64,000 nt of DNA, taken from Streptomyces sp. A0958 (GTDB lineage Bacteria > Actinomycetota > Actinomycetes > Streptomycetales > Streptomycetaceae). Location: NCBI RefSeq assembly GCF_004795035.1, contig NZ_SSBK01000001.1:124001-188000 (forward strand), written 5' to 3'. Below are positions 17,769 through 26,795 of this stretch, piece after piece. The notes under the pieces were generated by a model. That model had not been told where the DNA came from. It was given only the letters and a program-made list of their open reading frames with translations, and ran no database searches. The translations under genes and the position numbers were made by a program. Positions within the stretch are counted from its first letter, which is position 1; every line of letters starts with the position of its first letter.

Positions 17769-19582
17769 CCCCGCCCCCGGCGCCCGAGTCCCCGGCGCCT
17801 GAGTCCCCGGCGCCTGAGTCCCCGGCGCCTGAGTCCCCGGCGCCCGGGTCCCCGTCCCCGGCGCCAGCGCCCCCGTCCCCGTCGCCCGCGCCCCTCCGTA
17901 TAGGCAACGCCTCCGGGTTCTACGGCGACCGCTTCGACGCGGTGCGCGAGATGCTGACCGGCGGCCCCCTGGACGTCCTGACCGGTGACTACCTCGCCGA
18001 GCTGACCATGCTCATCCTCGGCCGCAGCCGCCTCAAGGACCCCGCGCGCGGCTACGCCACCACGTTCCTGCGGCAGTTGGAGGAGGGGCTCGGGCTCGCC
18101 CACGAGCGGGGCGTGCGGATCGTCGCCAACGCGGGCGGGCTCAACCCGGCCGGGCTGGCCGACGCGGTGCGCGAGCTGGCCGCGAAGGTCGGCGTGCCCG
18201 TGCGCGTCGCCCATGTCGAGGGCGACAGCCTGCCCGTACCGGACGGGTTCCTCACCGCCAACGCCTACCTCGGCGGCGCGGGCATCGCCGCCTGTCTGCG
18301 GGCCGGGGCCGATGTCGTCGTCACCGGCCGGGTCACCGACGCCGCCCTCGTCACCGGGCCCGCCGCCGCCCACTTCGGCTGGGGCCCGGAGGACCACGAC
18401 GCGCTCGCCGGGGCCGTCGTCGCCGGGCACGTCCTGGAGTGCGGGACACAGGCCACGGGCGGCAACTACTCCTTCTTCCGCGCCCACGACATCCGCCGCC
18501 CCGGCTTCCCCGTCGCCGAGATCCACGCCGACGGCACCTCCGTCATCACCAAGCACGACGGCACGGGCGGCGTGGTCGACCTCGGCACCGTCACTGCCCA
18601 ACTCCTGTACGAGACCGGGGGAGCCAGGTACGCGGGCCCCGACGTCACCGCCCGGCTCGACACCGTACGGCTGTCGTCCGACGGGCCGGACCGGGTCAGG
18701 ATCTCCGGCGTGCGCGGCGAGGCGCCCCCGCCCACCCTCAAGGCAGGGCTCACCCGGCTCGGCGGCTGGCGCAACGAGGTCGTCTTCGTGCTTACCGGGC
18801 TCGACATCGAGGCCAAGGCGCTGCTCGTGCGGGACCAGTTCGCGGACGCCTTCGCGCGCGCCGGACGGCAGCCCGACGAGGTGCGCTGGGAGCTGGCCCG
18901 TACGGACAGGCCCGACGCCGACACCGAGGAGACCGCGAGCGCCCTGCTCCGGCTCGTCGTCCGGGACCGGGAGCCGGACCCCGTCGGGCGCGCGCTGTCC
19001 GGCGCGGCGATCGAACTCGCCCTCGGCAGCTACCCCGGCTTCCATGTCACCGCCCCACCCGGCAAGGGCGCGCCCTACGGCGTGTTCGAGGCCGGGTACG
19101 TACCGGCGGGGGAGGTCGAGCACGTCGCCGTACTGCCGGACGGGACGCGCCGGACCGTCGCGCACCCCGTACGCACGCGGCCCCTGGCGGACGTCGAACA
19201 GCCGCCGCTGCCCGCACCGTTGGAGCCGGGGCCGACCCGCCGCGCGCCCCTCGGCCGGGTCGCCGGGGCCCGCAGCGGGGACAAGGGCGGGGACGCCAAC
19301 GTCGGCGTGTGGGCCCGGGACGACGAGGCGTGGCGCTGGCTGGCCCACGAACTGACCGTCGAGCGACTGCGCGCTCTCCTCCCGGAGACCGCCGGGCTCA
19401 CCGTCGTACGCCACGTCCTGCCGAACCTGCGCGCCCTGAACTTCACCGTCCACGGGCTGCTCGGCGAAGGAGTCGCCGCCCAGCACCGCTTCGACCCGCA
19501 GGCCAAGGCCGTGGGGGAGTGGCTGCGCACACGCCACCTGGACATACCCGTGACCCTGCTGGAGCCGGAGGACCACGTATGA
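17765..19582 (+). CDS. AtuA-family protein (DUF1446, acyclic terpene utilisation)
   Basis: A 605-residue protein. Residues 1-40 are a Pro/Ala/Ser/Glu low-complexity stretch of PESPA repeats. The DUF1446 domain starts at RIGNASGFYGDRFDAVREML, with VVTGRVTDAALVTGPAA and ECGTQATGGNY. A C-terminal ferredoxin-like AtuA domain begins around GARSGDKGGDANVGVWA. In Pseudomonas AtuA is needed for geranyl/citronellyl-CoA breakdown and is proposed to hydrate 3-hydroxy-geranyl-CoA. It lies in a tightly overlapping operon with carboxylase genes. Confidence 0.92.
   Translation: MTPPPAPESPAPESPAPESPAPESPAPGSPSPAPAPPSPSPAPLRIGNASGFYGDRFDAVREMLTGGPLDVLTGDYLAELTMLILGRSRLKDPARGYATTFLRQLEEGLGLAHERGVRIVANAGGLNPAGLADAVRELAAKVGVPVRVAHVEGDSLPVPDGFLTANAYLGGAGIAACLRAGADVVVTGRVTDAALVTGPAAAHFGWGPEDHDALAGAVVAGHVLECGTQATGGNYSFFRAHDIRRPGFPVAEIHADGTSVITKHDGTGGVVDLGTVTAQLLYETGGARYAGPDVTARLDTVRLSSDGPDRVRISGVRGEAPPPTLKAGLTRLGGWRNEVVFVLTGLDIEAKALLVRDQFADAFARAGRQPDEVRWELARTDRPDADTEETASALLRLVVRDREPDPVGRALSGAAIELALGSYPGFHVTAPPGKGAPYGVFEAGYVPAGEVEHVAVLPDGTRRTVAHPVRTRPLADVEQPPLPAPLEPGPTRRAPLGRVAGARSGDKGGDANVGVWARDDEAWRWLAHELTVERLRALLPETAGLTVVRHVLPNLRALNFTVHGLLGEGVAAQHRFDPQAKAVGEWLRTRHLDIPVTLLEPEDHV
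17786..17845 (+). repeat. Four 15-bp tandem repeats in the AtuA N-terminus
   Basis: GAGTCCCCGGCGCCT occurs four times in a row (the last with one change), coding for ESPAP units. It adds an unstructured N-terminal tail before the conserved domain. Confidence 0.9.
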
Positions 19583-21177
19583 CCGTCCTGCCCACCGGGC
19601 TCGACACCGCGAGCCCCGAATACGCGGCCAACCGGGCCGCCATGCTCGACAAGCTCGCCGAACTGGACGCCGCGCACGCCAAGGCGCTGGAGGGCGGCGG
19701 CGAGAAGTACGTCGAGCGGCACCGTTCGCGGGGCAAGCTGCTGGCCCGCGAACGCATCGAACTGCTGGTCGACCGGGATACCCCGTTCCTGGAGCTGTCG
19801 CCGCTGGCCGCCTGGGGCAGCGAGTACGCGGTGGGCGCCTCGCTCGTCACCGGAATCGGGGTGGTGGAGGGCGTGGAGTGCCTGATCACCGCCAACGACC
19901 CGACCGTGCGCGGCGGCGCGTCCAACCCGTGGACGCTGAAGAAGGCGCTGCGCGCCAACGAGATCGCCTTCGCCAACCGGCTCCCCGTCATCAGCCTGGT
20001 CGAGTCGGGCGGCGCCGATCTGCCGTCCCAGAAGGAGATCTTCATTCCCGGCGGCGCGCTCTTCCGCGACCTCACCCGGCTCTCCGCCGCCGGCATCCCG
20101 ACCGTGGCCGTGGTCTTCGGCAACTCCACCGCCGGCGGGGCGTACGTGCCCGGCATGTCCGACCACACCGTCATGATCGAGGAGCGGTCCAAGGTCTTCC
20201 TCGGCGGCCCGCCCCTGGTGAAGATGGCGACCGGTGAGGAGAGCGACGACGAATCGCTCGGCGGCGCCGCGATGCACGCCCGTACCTCCGGGCTCGCCGA
20301 CCACTTCGCCGTGGACGAGCAGGACGCCCTGCGCCAGGCCCGCCGCATCGTAGCCCGCCTCAACTGGCGCAAGGCGCACAGCGATCCGGACCCCGCCGAA
20401 CCGCCGAAGTACGACGAGGACGAGCTGATCGGCATCGTCCCAGGGGACCTCAAGGTGCCGTTCGACCCGCGCGAGGTCATCGCCCGGCTGGTCGACGGCT
20501 CGGACTTCGACGCGTTCAAACCGCTGTACGGGACGAGCCTGGTCACCGGCTGGGCGCGGCTGCACGGCTACCCGGTCGGCATCCTCGCCAACGCGCAGGG
20601 CGTGCTGTTCAGCGAGGAGTCGCAGAAGGCCGCCCAGTTCATCCAGCTCGCCAACCAGCGCGACATCCCGCTCCTCTTCCTGCACAACACCACCGGCTAC
20701 ATGGTCGGCAAGGAGTACGAGCAGGGCGGCATCATCAAGCACGGCGCGATGATGATCAACGCGGTGTCCAACTCGAAGGTCCCGCACCTGTCGGTCCTCA
20801 TGGGCGCCTCCTACGGCGCCGGGCACTACGGCATGTGCGGCCGCGCCTACGACCCGCGCTTCCTCTTCGCCTGGCCCGGCAGCAAGTCCGCCGTCATGGG
20901 GCCGCAGCAACTGGCCGGGGTGCTCTCCATCGTCGCCCGCGCCTCGGCCGCCGCGAAGGGGCGTCCGTACGACGACGAGGCCGACGCCGGACTGCGCGCC
21001 ATGGTCGAGCAGCAGATCGAGTCCGAGTCCCTGCCGATGTTCCTGTCCGGGCGGCTGTACGACGACGGGGTCATCGACCCGCGCGACACCAGGACCGTCC
21101 TCGGGATGTGCCTGTCCGCCATCCACACCGCACCGGTCGAGGGCGCCCGCGGCGGCTTCGGCGTCTTCCGGATGTGA
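19579..21177 (+). CDS. Acyl-CoA carboxylase, carboxyltransferase (beta) subunit
   Basis: A 532-residue carboxyltransferase like MccB/AtuC/LiuB. Motifs: RGKLLARERIELLVD at the N-terminus, LVESGGADLPSQ, FGNSTAGGAYVPGMSDH (oxyanion region), GGPPLVKMATGEE, and LLFLHNTTGYMVGKEYEQGG with GASYGAGHYGMCGRAY in the C-terminal half. Substrate is probably a 3-methylcrotonyl- or geranyl-type CoA, judged from AtuA next door. ATGA overlaps with AtuA. Confidence 0.94.
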   Translation: MTVLPTGLDTASPEYAANRAAMLDKLAELDAAHAKALEGGGEKYVERHRSRGKLLARERIELLVDRDTPFLELSPLAAWGSEYAVGASLVTGIGVVEGVECLITANDPTVRGGASNPWTLKKALRANEIAFANRLPVISLVESGGADLPSQKEIFIPGGALFRDLTRLSAAGIPTVAVVFGNSTAGGAYVPGMSDHTVMIEERSKVFLGGPPLVKMATGEESDDESLGGAAMHARTSGLADHFAVDEQDALRQARRIVARLNWRKAHSDPDPAEPPKYDEDELIGIVPGDLKVPFDPREVIARLVDGSDFDAFKPLYGTSLVTGWARLHGYPVGILANAQGVLFSEESQKAAQFIQLANQRDIPLLFLHNTTGYMVGKEYEQGGIIKHGAMMINAVSNSKVPHLSVLMGASYGAGHYGMCGRAYDPRFLFAWPGSKSAVMGPQQLAGVLSIVARASAAAKGRPYDDEADAGLRAMVEQQIESESLPMFLSGRLYDDGVIDPRDTRTVLGMCLSAIHTAPVEGARGGFGVFRM

Positions 21178-21185
21178 GGAGTGAA

Positions 21186-23138
21186 GTGATCACCAGCCTG
21201 CTCGTCGCCAACCGGGGCGAGATCGCCTGCCGGATCTTCCGCACCTGCCGGGCGCTCGGCATCGCCACCGTCGCCGTGTACTCGGACGCCGACGCCGGCG
21301 CCCTGCACGTCCGGGAGGCCGACACCGCCGTACGGCTGCCGGGCGCGGCCCCCGCCGACACGTATCTGCGCGGCGACCTCGTCGTGGCCGCCGCGCTCGC
21401 CGCGGGGGCGGACGCCGTGCACCCCGGGTACGGCTTCCTCTCCGAGAACGCGGGCTTCGCCGCCGCCGTGCGGGACGCCGGGCTCGTGTGGGTCGGGCCG
21501 CCGGTCAGGGCCATCGAGCTGATGGCGTCCAAGACCCGCGCCAAGGAGCTGATGGCCGCCGCCGGGGTGCCGCTCCTCGCCCCCGTGGACCCGGCCGCCG
21601 CGACCGCCGACGACCTGCCGCTGCTGCTGAAGGCGGCGGCGGGCGGCGGCGGGCGCGGGATGCGGATCATACGCGAACTGGGCGACTTGACGGGGGAGTT
21701 GACGGCCGCGACGGCCGAGGCGCTGTCCGCGTTCGGGGACGGGGAGGTCTTCGCCGAGCCGTACGTGGAGCGCGGCCGGCACGTCGAGGTCCAGGTCATG
21801 GCCGACGAACACGATGGCGTCTGGGCGCTCGGCACCCGGGACTGCTCGCTCCAGCGCCGCCACCAGAAGGTCATCGAGGAGGCCCCCGCGCCCGGCCTGT
21901 CCGAGAAGCTGCGGGAAGGGCTGCACGAGGCCGCCGTGGCCGCCGCCCGTGCGGTCGGCTACCGGGGTGCCGGCACCGTCGAATTCCTGGTCGCCGCCGA
22001 CGGACGCCCCTACTTCCTGGAGATGAACACCCGCCTTCAGGTCGAACACCCCGTCACCGAGGCGGTGTTCGGCCTCGATCTCGTCGCCCTCCAGCTCCGG
22101 ATCGCGGAGGGCGAGCCGCTGCCCTCCGCCGCGCCCCCGGAGCCGAGCGGGCACGCGGTCGAGGCCCGGCTCTACGCGGAGGACCCGGCGCGAGACTGGC
22201 AGCCGCAGACCGGAGCACTGCTCTCGTTCGACGTGCCGGACGAGCCGGGTCTGCGACTGGACACCGGCTACACGGGCGGCGACACGATCGGCATCCACTA
22301 CGACCCGATGCTCGCCAAGGTCATCGCCCACGCCCCCTCCCGCGACAAGGCCGTACGGCTCCTCGCCCGCGCCCTGGAGCGCGCCCGCATCCACGGCCCG
22401 GTCACCAACCGGGAACTGCTCGTCCACTCCCTGCGCCACCCGGACTTCCTGGCGGCCCGCCTGGACACCGGCTTCTACGAACGCCACCTGGAGGTGCTGA
22501 CGGCTACGGGGGACGAGGCGGCGGTCCGGCCGGCCGCCGTGGCCGCCGCGCTGGCGGCGGCGGCCCGTGGTGCGGCTGCGGGCGGCGTCGCCCGCTTCGG
22601 CGCCTGGCGAAACCTGCCGTCGCAGCCCCAGCTCAAGAGCTACCGCAGCGAACCGGACGGCGCGGAGTACGAGATCACGTACCACCGGGGTCGCGACGGT
22701 GTGGGGGTCCCGAACGACGGCGTCCACGTCGTGGCCGCCGCCCCCGACCGCGTCACGCTGGAGATCAACGGCGTGACGAGGACCTTCCACGTGGCCGTCC
22801 GGGACGGCAGGGCGTACGTCGACACCGCCTCCGGCGCGTACACCTTCACCGTCCCGCCCCGCTTCACCGACCCCGCCGGCCGCACCGAACCCGGCTCCCT
22901 GCTCGCCCCCATGCCCGGCACCGTCGTCCGCCTCGCCGATGGCCTGGCGGCCGGGGCAACCGTCACGGCCGGGCAGCCGCTGATCTGGCTGGAGGCGATG
23001 AAGATGGAGCACCGCGTCCTCGCCCCCGCCTCCGGCACCCTCACCGCCCTGCACGCCGCGCCCGGCCTCCAGGTGGAGGTCGGCGCCCTGCTCGCCGTAG
23101 TCACGGAGTCCGCAGACACTGCTGAGGAGCACGCATGA
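21186..23138 (+). CDS. Acyl-CoA carboxylase, biotin carboxylase/biotin carrier (alpha) subunit
   Basis: A 650-residue protein. Biotin carboxylase domain: SLLVANRGEIACRIFRTC, HPGYGFLSENAGFA, ATP-grasp glycine loop KAAAGGGGRGMR, and EMNTRLQVEHPVTE. The C-terminal biotinyl domain has EAMKMEH at about residue 605, lysine being the biotin site. It pairs with the upstream beta subunit. The GTG at 21186 follows GAGGAGTGAA; the frame joins the next gene by an ATGA overlap. Confidence 0.95.
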   Translation: MITSLLVANRGEIACRIFRTCRALGIATVAVYSDADAGALHVREADTAVRLPGAAPADTYLRGDLVVAAALAAGADAVHPGYGFLSENAGFAAAVRDAGLVWVGPPVRAIELMASKTRAKELMAAAGVPLLAPVDPAAATADDLPLLLKAAAGGGGRGMRIIRELGDLTGELTAATAEALSAFGDGEVFAEPYVERGRHVEVQVMADEHDGVWALGTRDCSLQRRHQKVIEEAPAPGLSEKLREGLHEAAVAAARAVGYRGAGTVEFLVAADGRPYFLEMNTRLQVEHPVTEAVFGLDLVALQLRIAEGEPLPSAAPPEPSGHAVEARLYAEDPARDWQPQTGALLSFDVPDEPGLRLDTGYTGGDTIGIHYDPMLAKVIAHAPSRDKAVRLLARALERARIHGPVTNRELLVHSLRHPDFLAARLDTGFYERHLEVLTATGDEAAVRPAAVAAALAAAARGAAAGGVARFGAWRNLPSQPQLKSYRSEPDGAEYEITYHRGRDGVGVPNDGVHVVAAAPDRVTLEINGVTRTFHVAVRDGRAYVDTASGAYTFTVPPRFTDPAGRTEPGSLLAPMPGTVVRLADGLAAGATVTAGQPLIWLEAMKMEHRVLAPASGTLTALHAAPGLQVEVGALLAVVTESADTAEEHA

Positions 23139-24337
23139 GCACGAGCACCGTCCTCGAAACCGAAGAGCACCAGGCCCTGCGCGCCGCCGTCGCCGCCCTT
23201 GGAAAGCGGTACGGGCGGGAGTACATGACCTCCCTCGTCAGCGAGGGCGCCCACCCGCGCGAGCTGTGGGCGGAGGCGGCGAAGGCCGGCTTCCTCGGCG
23301 TGAACCTCCCGGAGGAGTACGGCGGCGGAGGCGGCGGAATGGCGGAACTCTCGATCGTCCTGGAGGAGTTGGGGGCCTCCGGCTCCCCCCTCCTCATGAT
23401 GATCGTCTCGCCCGCGATCTGCGGCACGGTGATAGCCCGCTTCGGCACCGAGGAACAGAAGCGGCAGTGGCTGCCGGGCCTGGCCGACGGCAGCCTCACG
23501 ATGGCCTTCGGCATCACCGAGCCGGACGCCGGGTCCAACTCGCACCGCATCACCACCACCGCCCGCCGCGATGGCGGGGACTGGCTGCTCACCGGCCGCA
23601 AGGTCTTCGTCTCCGGTGTCGACATCGCGGACGCCACGCTCATCGTCGGCCGCACCGAGGACGCCAGGACCGGCAAGCTGAAGGCCTGCCTGTTCATCGT
23701 CCCCCGCGAGACACCCGGCTTCCAGCGGTCGCAGATCGACATGGAGATCCAGGCCCCGGAGAAGCAGTTCGAACTCGTCCTGGACGACGTGCGGTTGCCG
23801 GCCGAGGCGCTGGTGGGAGGGGGCCCCTCCCGTTCGAGCGGAGCCGAGAACGGGGGAGAGGACGCGGGCCTGCTCCAGCTCTTCGCGGGCCTCAACCCGG
23901 AACGCATCATGACCGCCGCCTTCGCCATCGGCATGGGCCGTTACGCGCTGGGCCGGGCCGTCGAGTACGCGAAGACCCGCCAGGTGTGGAAGGAGCCGAT
24001 CGGCGCCCACCAGGCCGTCGCCCACCCGCTGGCCCAGGCCCACATCGAACTCGAACTCGCCCGCCTGATGATGCAGAAGGCCGCCCGGCTCTACGACGCG
24101 GGCGACGACTTCGGCGCGGGCGAGGCGGCGAACATGGCGAAGTACGCGGCCGGTGAGGCGTGCGTGAAGGCGGTGGACCAGGCCGTGCACACCCTCGGCG
24201 GCAACGGCCTCACCCGCGAGTACGGCCTCGCGTCCCTGATCACGGGCGCCCGGGTGGCCAGGATCGCACCGGTCAGCAGGGAAATGATCCTGAACTACGT
24301 GTCCCACCAGACGCTGGGGCTGCCGAAGTCGTACTGA
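23135..24337 (+). CDS. Acyl-CoA dehydrogenase
   Basis: A 400-residue FAD flavoprotein. Blocks: NLPEEYGGGGGGMAEL, MAFGITEPDAGSNSHRI (FAD-binding ITEP), and TLGGNGLTREYGLASLI near the C-terminus. It probably makes the 2,3-double bond required before carboxylation. Around residues 229-242 a Gly/Ser-rich insert (GGGPSRSSGAENGGED) coincides with a hairpin-forming repeat in the DNA. It is the last gene of the operon before the inserted island. Confidence 0.94.
   Translation: MSTSTVLETEEHQALRAAVAALGKRYGREYMTSLVSEGAHPRELWAEAAKAGFLGVNLPEEYGGGGGGMAELSIVLEELGASGSPLLMMIVSPAICGTVIARFGTEEQKRQWLPGLADGSLTMAFGITEPDAGSNSHRITTTARRDGGDWLLTGRKVFVSGVDIADATLIVGRTEDARTGKLKACLFIVPRETPGFQRSQIDMEIQAPEKQFELVLDDVRLPAEALVGGGPSRSSGAENGGEDAGLLQLFAGLNPERIMTAAFAIGMGRYALGRAVEYAKTRQVWKEPIGAHQAVAHPLAQAHIELELARLMMQKAARLYDAGDDFGAGEAANMAKYAAGEACVKAVDQAVHTLGGNGLTREYGLASLITGARVARIAPVSREMILNYVSHQTLGLPKSY
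23812..23862 (+). repeat. REP-like hairpin inserted in frame within the acyl-CoA dehydrogenase gene
   Basis: CTCCCGTTC and GAACGGGGGAG flank GAGCGGAGCC, forming a hairpin; the surrounding GGGAGGGGGCCCCTCCC adds a second palindrome. It coincides with a family-foreign Gly/Ser stretch in the protein. The resemblance to recurrent Streptomyces intergenic repeats is from memory, not from a search. Confidence 0.5.
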
Positions 24338-24472
24338 GCCGCGCCACAGCCGTACGTACCGAGAGGCCGCCGTCACGCGGGCGGTGGCCTCCGCTCCCGG
24401 CAGGGCGCCGACTCCGCAGGGGCTTCGTCTCACAACGGGCGGCGGCCCCTCTGTCCGCCGCCGAGGCCGAGG
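24338..24472. other. Short spacer after the acyl-CoA dehydrogenase, with a weak hairpin
   Basis: GAGGCCGCC (24363) pairs, with one mismatch, with GGTGGCCTC (24384-24392), a possible terminator for the carboxylase operon. Nothing else is recognised. Confidence 0.35.
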
Positions 24473-24577
24473 ACCAACCCCGTCACGGTGATCCGCCGCG
24501 ACGGCGAGGCGCTGGTCCTGATGTCCCAGCGCGAGGCAGAGGGCGTCGTCCGCCTGCTGGACTTCGCCGTGTTCCGA
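24473..24577 (+). pseudogene. Remnant of a Phd/YefM-type antitoxin
   Basis: The frame reads NPVTVIRRDGEALVLMSQR and then EAEGVVRLLDFAVF. This is the C-terminal core of Phd/YefM antitoxins (PVxVtrkdgeplVLmSxxe..). The expected N-terminal half is absent and no toxin gene follows. It sits at the edge of the radical SAM island and is overrun by the convergent gene. Confidence 0.45.
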
Positions 24578-24580
24578 TGC

Positions 24581-25684
24581 TTACTCCGCGAGCAGCTTCG
24601 TGGCGTGCCGGGTCTCAAGACGTGCGGCCTCGTCGTCGCGGAAAGACGCCACCTCGCGGCAGCGCTGGCTCATCACGAACTCGCCCAGGCTCATGCACAG
24701 GTCCATGCGCTGGATGCACACCCCAACCATGAACGGGCCGTTCGCAGCCCGGTACAGCCGGACGCCGTAATAGCCCTCCTGGCAGTCCCGGTCGTTGTTG
24801 AACCGGCACCCGGTGCATGTCTCGGGTAGACGTACGGGGCGGATGCTCTTGGCGTAAAGCGTGCGTCCGTCCGGCAGGCGGTAGCGCACGCGTTGATCGG
24901 ATGCGCCGGCCGTGACGATACGGCGTACGGGGACGGCGCCCAGGTGGTCGACGACGGCCTGCATGGCATCGAGGGACGCGCCACCGGCCTCCAGGGACAC
25001 AAGCATGCGGACGACGACGGAGTGACCATGCCGTTCGATGATGCGGAGAACGCGATCGACGTGGCTGTGGTCTGGGACCACGATGTTCGCGGACACCTTG
25101 ACCCCGTGCGCCACGGCGGTCTCGATCGTGGCGTCGAGTGCCGCCAGTTTGCGTTCGGCCAGCTTCGGGGATGCGAGGCGGGGCCCCTGCACGGCGGCGA
25201 GTTCTTCGGGAGTGGTCCCGAAAACAGACAGGTTGATGCGGTCGAGACCGGCCGCGGCTGCGGCCGGCAGCACTTCGGCGCCGGCCTCCCCGTTCGAGGT
25301 GATGCCTACGGTGAGGCCCATGCGACGGGCGATCGAGACGAGGCCGGGCAGGTCCGGGTGGAGCGTGGGCTCACCACCGGTGAAGTGAACTTCGCTGGTC
25401 GGCAGGGCACCGCGTACGGCGGCGAGCGCCAGGGCGAATTCGGCATCGGCCGCGATCCGGGCCGGGAGGAAGCCCGCACTGTTGGTGCGCAGGTACACGG
25501 ACACGCGGCCGGAGCGGCCGGGTGAGCCGGTGAACTCCTCGGGCGCGCGATTCGCGTTGTCCGTAGCCACGGGCGTGCCTTCGTTGTGGCAGAAGGAGCA
25601 GGCGAGGCCACACGCGTCGATGATTTTGACGCGTAACGTCCGGTCCGGCCGCACTTCGACCGGCAGGTTCGACAGGTCGTGCAT
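24581..25684 (-). CDS. Radical SAM protein with C-terminal cysteine motif
   Basis: A 367-residue radical SAM enzyme. CGLACSFC at residues 25-32 gives the CxxxCxxC cluster ligands, HFTGGEPTLHP the SAM-binding GGE motif, and GITSNGEAG and INLSVFGTT later strands. The C-terminus has CTGCRFNNDRDC and VGVCIQRMDLC, probably a second Fe-S site as in MoaA/SPASM enzymes. It is 31 bases downstream of a CYTH gene and likely in one operon. GAGGGG precedes the ATG. The substrate is unknown; no RiPP precursor peptide was found alongside. Confidence 0.88.
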   Translation of the reverse strand: MHDLSNLPVEVRPDRTLRVKIIDACGLACSFCHNEGTPVATDNANRAPEEFTGSPGRSGRVSVYLRTNSAGFLPARIAADAEFALALAAVRGALPTSEVHFTGGEPTLHPDLPGLVSIARRMGLTVGITSNGEAGAEVLPAAAAAGLDRINLSVFGTTPEELAAVQGPRLASPKLAERKLAALDATIETAVAHGVKVSANIVVPDHSHVDRVLRIIERHGHSVVVRMLVSLEAGGASLDAMQAVVDHLGAVPVRRIVTAGASDQRVRYRLPDGRTLYAKSIRPVRLPETCTGCRFNNDRDCQEGYYGVRLYRAANGPFMVGVCIQRMDLCMSLGEFVMSQRCREVASFRDDEAARLETRHATKLLAE

Positions 25685-25715
25685 GGGTGTCCCCTCTGGA
25701 ACGAGCGGCTTTGAC

Positions 25716-26255
25716 CTACTCGAATCGCAGTTCGGTGATGCTTTCGAGGTCGATGCCGTACAAGCCGTAGACCTTCGTGGTGTTGAGGGAGGTGAGCTGA
25801 TCGCGGTCCAGGCCGATGGCGGCAGCCGCTTCCCAGACCTGTTCTTCGTCGTCCGCCTCGATCTCCAGGTACGGCGGGATGCGCGGCCACTCGTCGATCT
25901 CCAGGCGGACCGTGCCGAGCGTGTAGGAGGTGCGGTGGTTCTCTTGGTAGCTGCGGGGAACCAATCCGATGAGACGGAGCAACACTGCCGCCTCGGTGAA
26001 GTCGCCCACCGTCACCTCGGTCTCACGCGTCCCGTCGACGGCGTCGGTGGTGATCTCCTTGACGCACAGCGTGGTGGTGTCGCCCGTATCGCGCAGGCGC
26101 ACCCAGCGCCCGGCGACGGGCGGCACGGTGTCGTATACGTAACGGCGCATGAGACGCCTCGGCGTTGTCTCGGCCCCTCCGGCAGCGAAGATCCTGCGGG
26201 CGATGTCCTGGAGGTCGACGTCGAGAGCCTTTACCTCGTACTCGATGTTCGTCAC
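25716..26255 (-). CDS. CYTH-domain protein (class IV adenylate cyclase / thiamine triphosphatase type)
   Basis: A 179-residue CYTH protein. The signature ExExK is EYEVK at residues 5-9. Other tunnel residues are in RRYVYDT, WVRLRDTGDTTTLCVKEI, ETEVTVGDF and VRLEIDEWPRIPPYLEIEADDE. CYTH enzymes act on triphosphates: cAMP synthesis, thiamine triphosphate or inorganic triphosphate hydrolysis. The long form closest to this one is CyaB-like. The GTG at 26255 is preferred (AAGGA upstream, ExExK at the N-terminus) over an ATG at 26303. It is followed by the radical SAM gene. Confidence 0.87.
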   Translation of the reverse strand: MTNIEYEVKALDVDLQDIARRIFAAGGAETTPRRLMRRYVYDTVPPVAGRWVRLRDTGDTTTLCVKEITTDAVDGTRETEVTVGDFTEAAVLLRLIGLVPRSYQENHRTSYTLGTVRLEIDEWPRIPPYLEIEADDEEQVWEAAAAIGLDRDQLTSLNTTKVYGLYGIDLESITELRFE

Positions 26256-26336
26256 GGCAATGGGTCCTTGGTTCTTTGAGCGGATACGGATTGTGCCGAG
26301 CATCGGAAGGTTGACGGCCGTTGCTGCACGGCCGCG

Positions 26337-26795
26337 TCAGTGGTCGTGCAGCACCTCTGCCCAAACGAACTTTCCGAGTGGCCGGTCACCGACGCCCCAC
26401 CGTTTCGGACACAGCGCGTCGAGGATGAAGAGGCCGCGTCCACGCGTGTGCTCGTGGCCGTACTCGTCGGCCCCGGGTCGGTGACGGGGCGCGCGCCGAA
26501 CGGGGTCGTGCACCTCGATGCGGGTGCGCTTGCTGTCGATGTCGAGGACGACGGAGATCAAGTCGCCCGGCTCGGTGCCGTACCGGTAGGCGTTGGTGAC
26601 GAGTTCGCTGGCCACCAGGACGGCGGCGTCCGTGTGCTGTTCCGAAGCGTCGGGTGCGCAGTGGCCGATGTACTCGCGAACGAACGCCCGGGCGTGACAG
26701 GCGGATTGGGGGTCGCTGGCGAGGAGCAGGGAGGGCGGTGGGCCGGCGGGCGCGGTGCAGCAGACGGGCTGGATCAGCTGTGGGAGATCGATCAC
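26337..26795 (-). CDS. Anti-sigma-type ATP-binding protein (HATPase_c_2, RsbW/SpoIIAB-like)
   Basis: A 152-residue GHKL ATPase domain: ARAFVREYIGH, ASELVTNAYRYG (N box) and TRGRGLFILDAL (G2 box). Streptomyces carry dozens of such short proteins, many beside XRE/DUF397 genes. The GTG at 26795 has AAGGA 7 bases upstream. It is divergent from the XRE regulator. Confidence 0.88.
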   Translation of the reverse strand: MIDLPQLIQPVCCTAPAGPPPSLLLASDPQSACHARAFVREYIGHCAPDASEQHTDAAVLVASELVTNAYRYGTEPGDLISVVLDIDSKRTRIEVHDPVRRAPRHRPGADEYGHEHTRGRGLFILDALCPKRWGVGDRPLGKFVWAEVLHDH

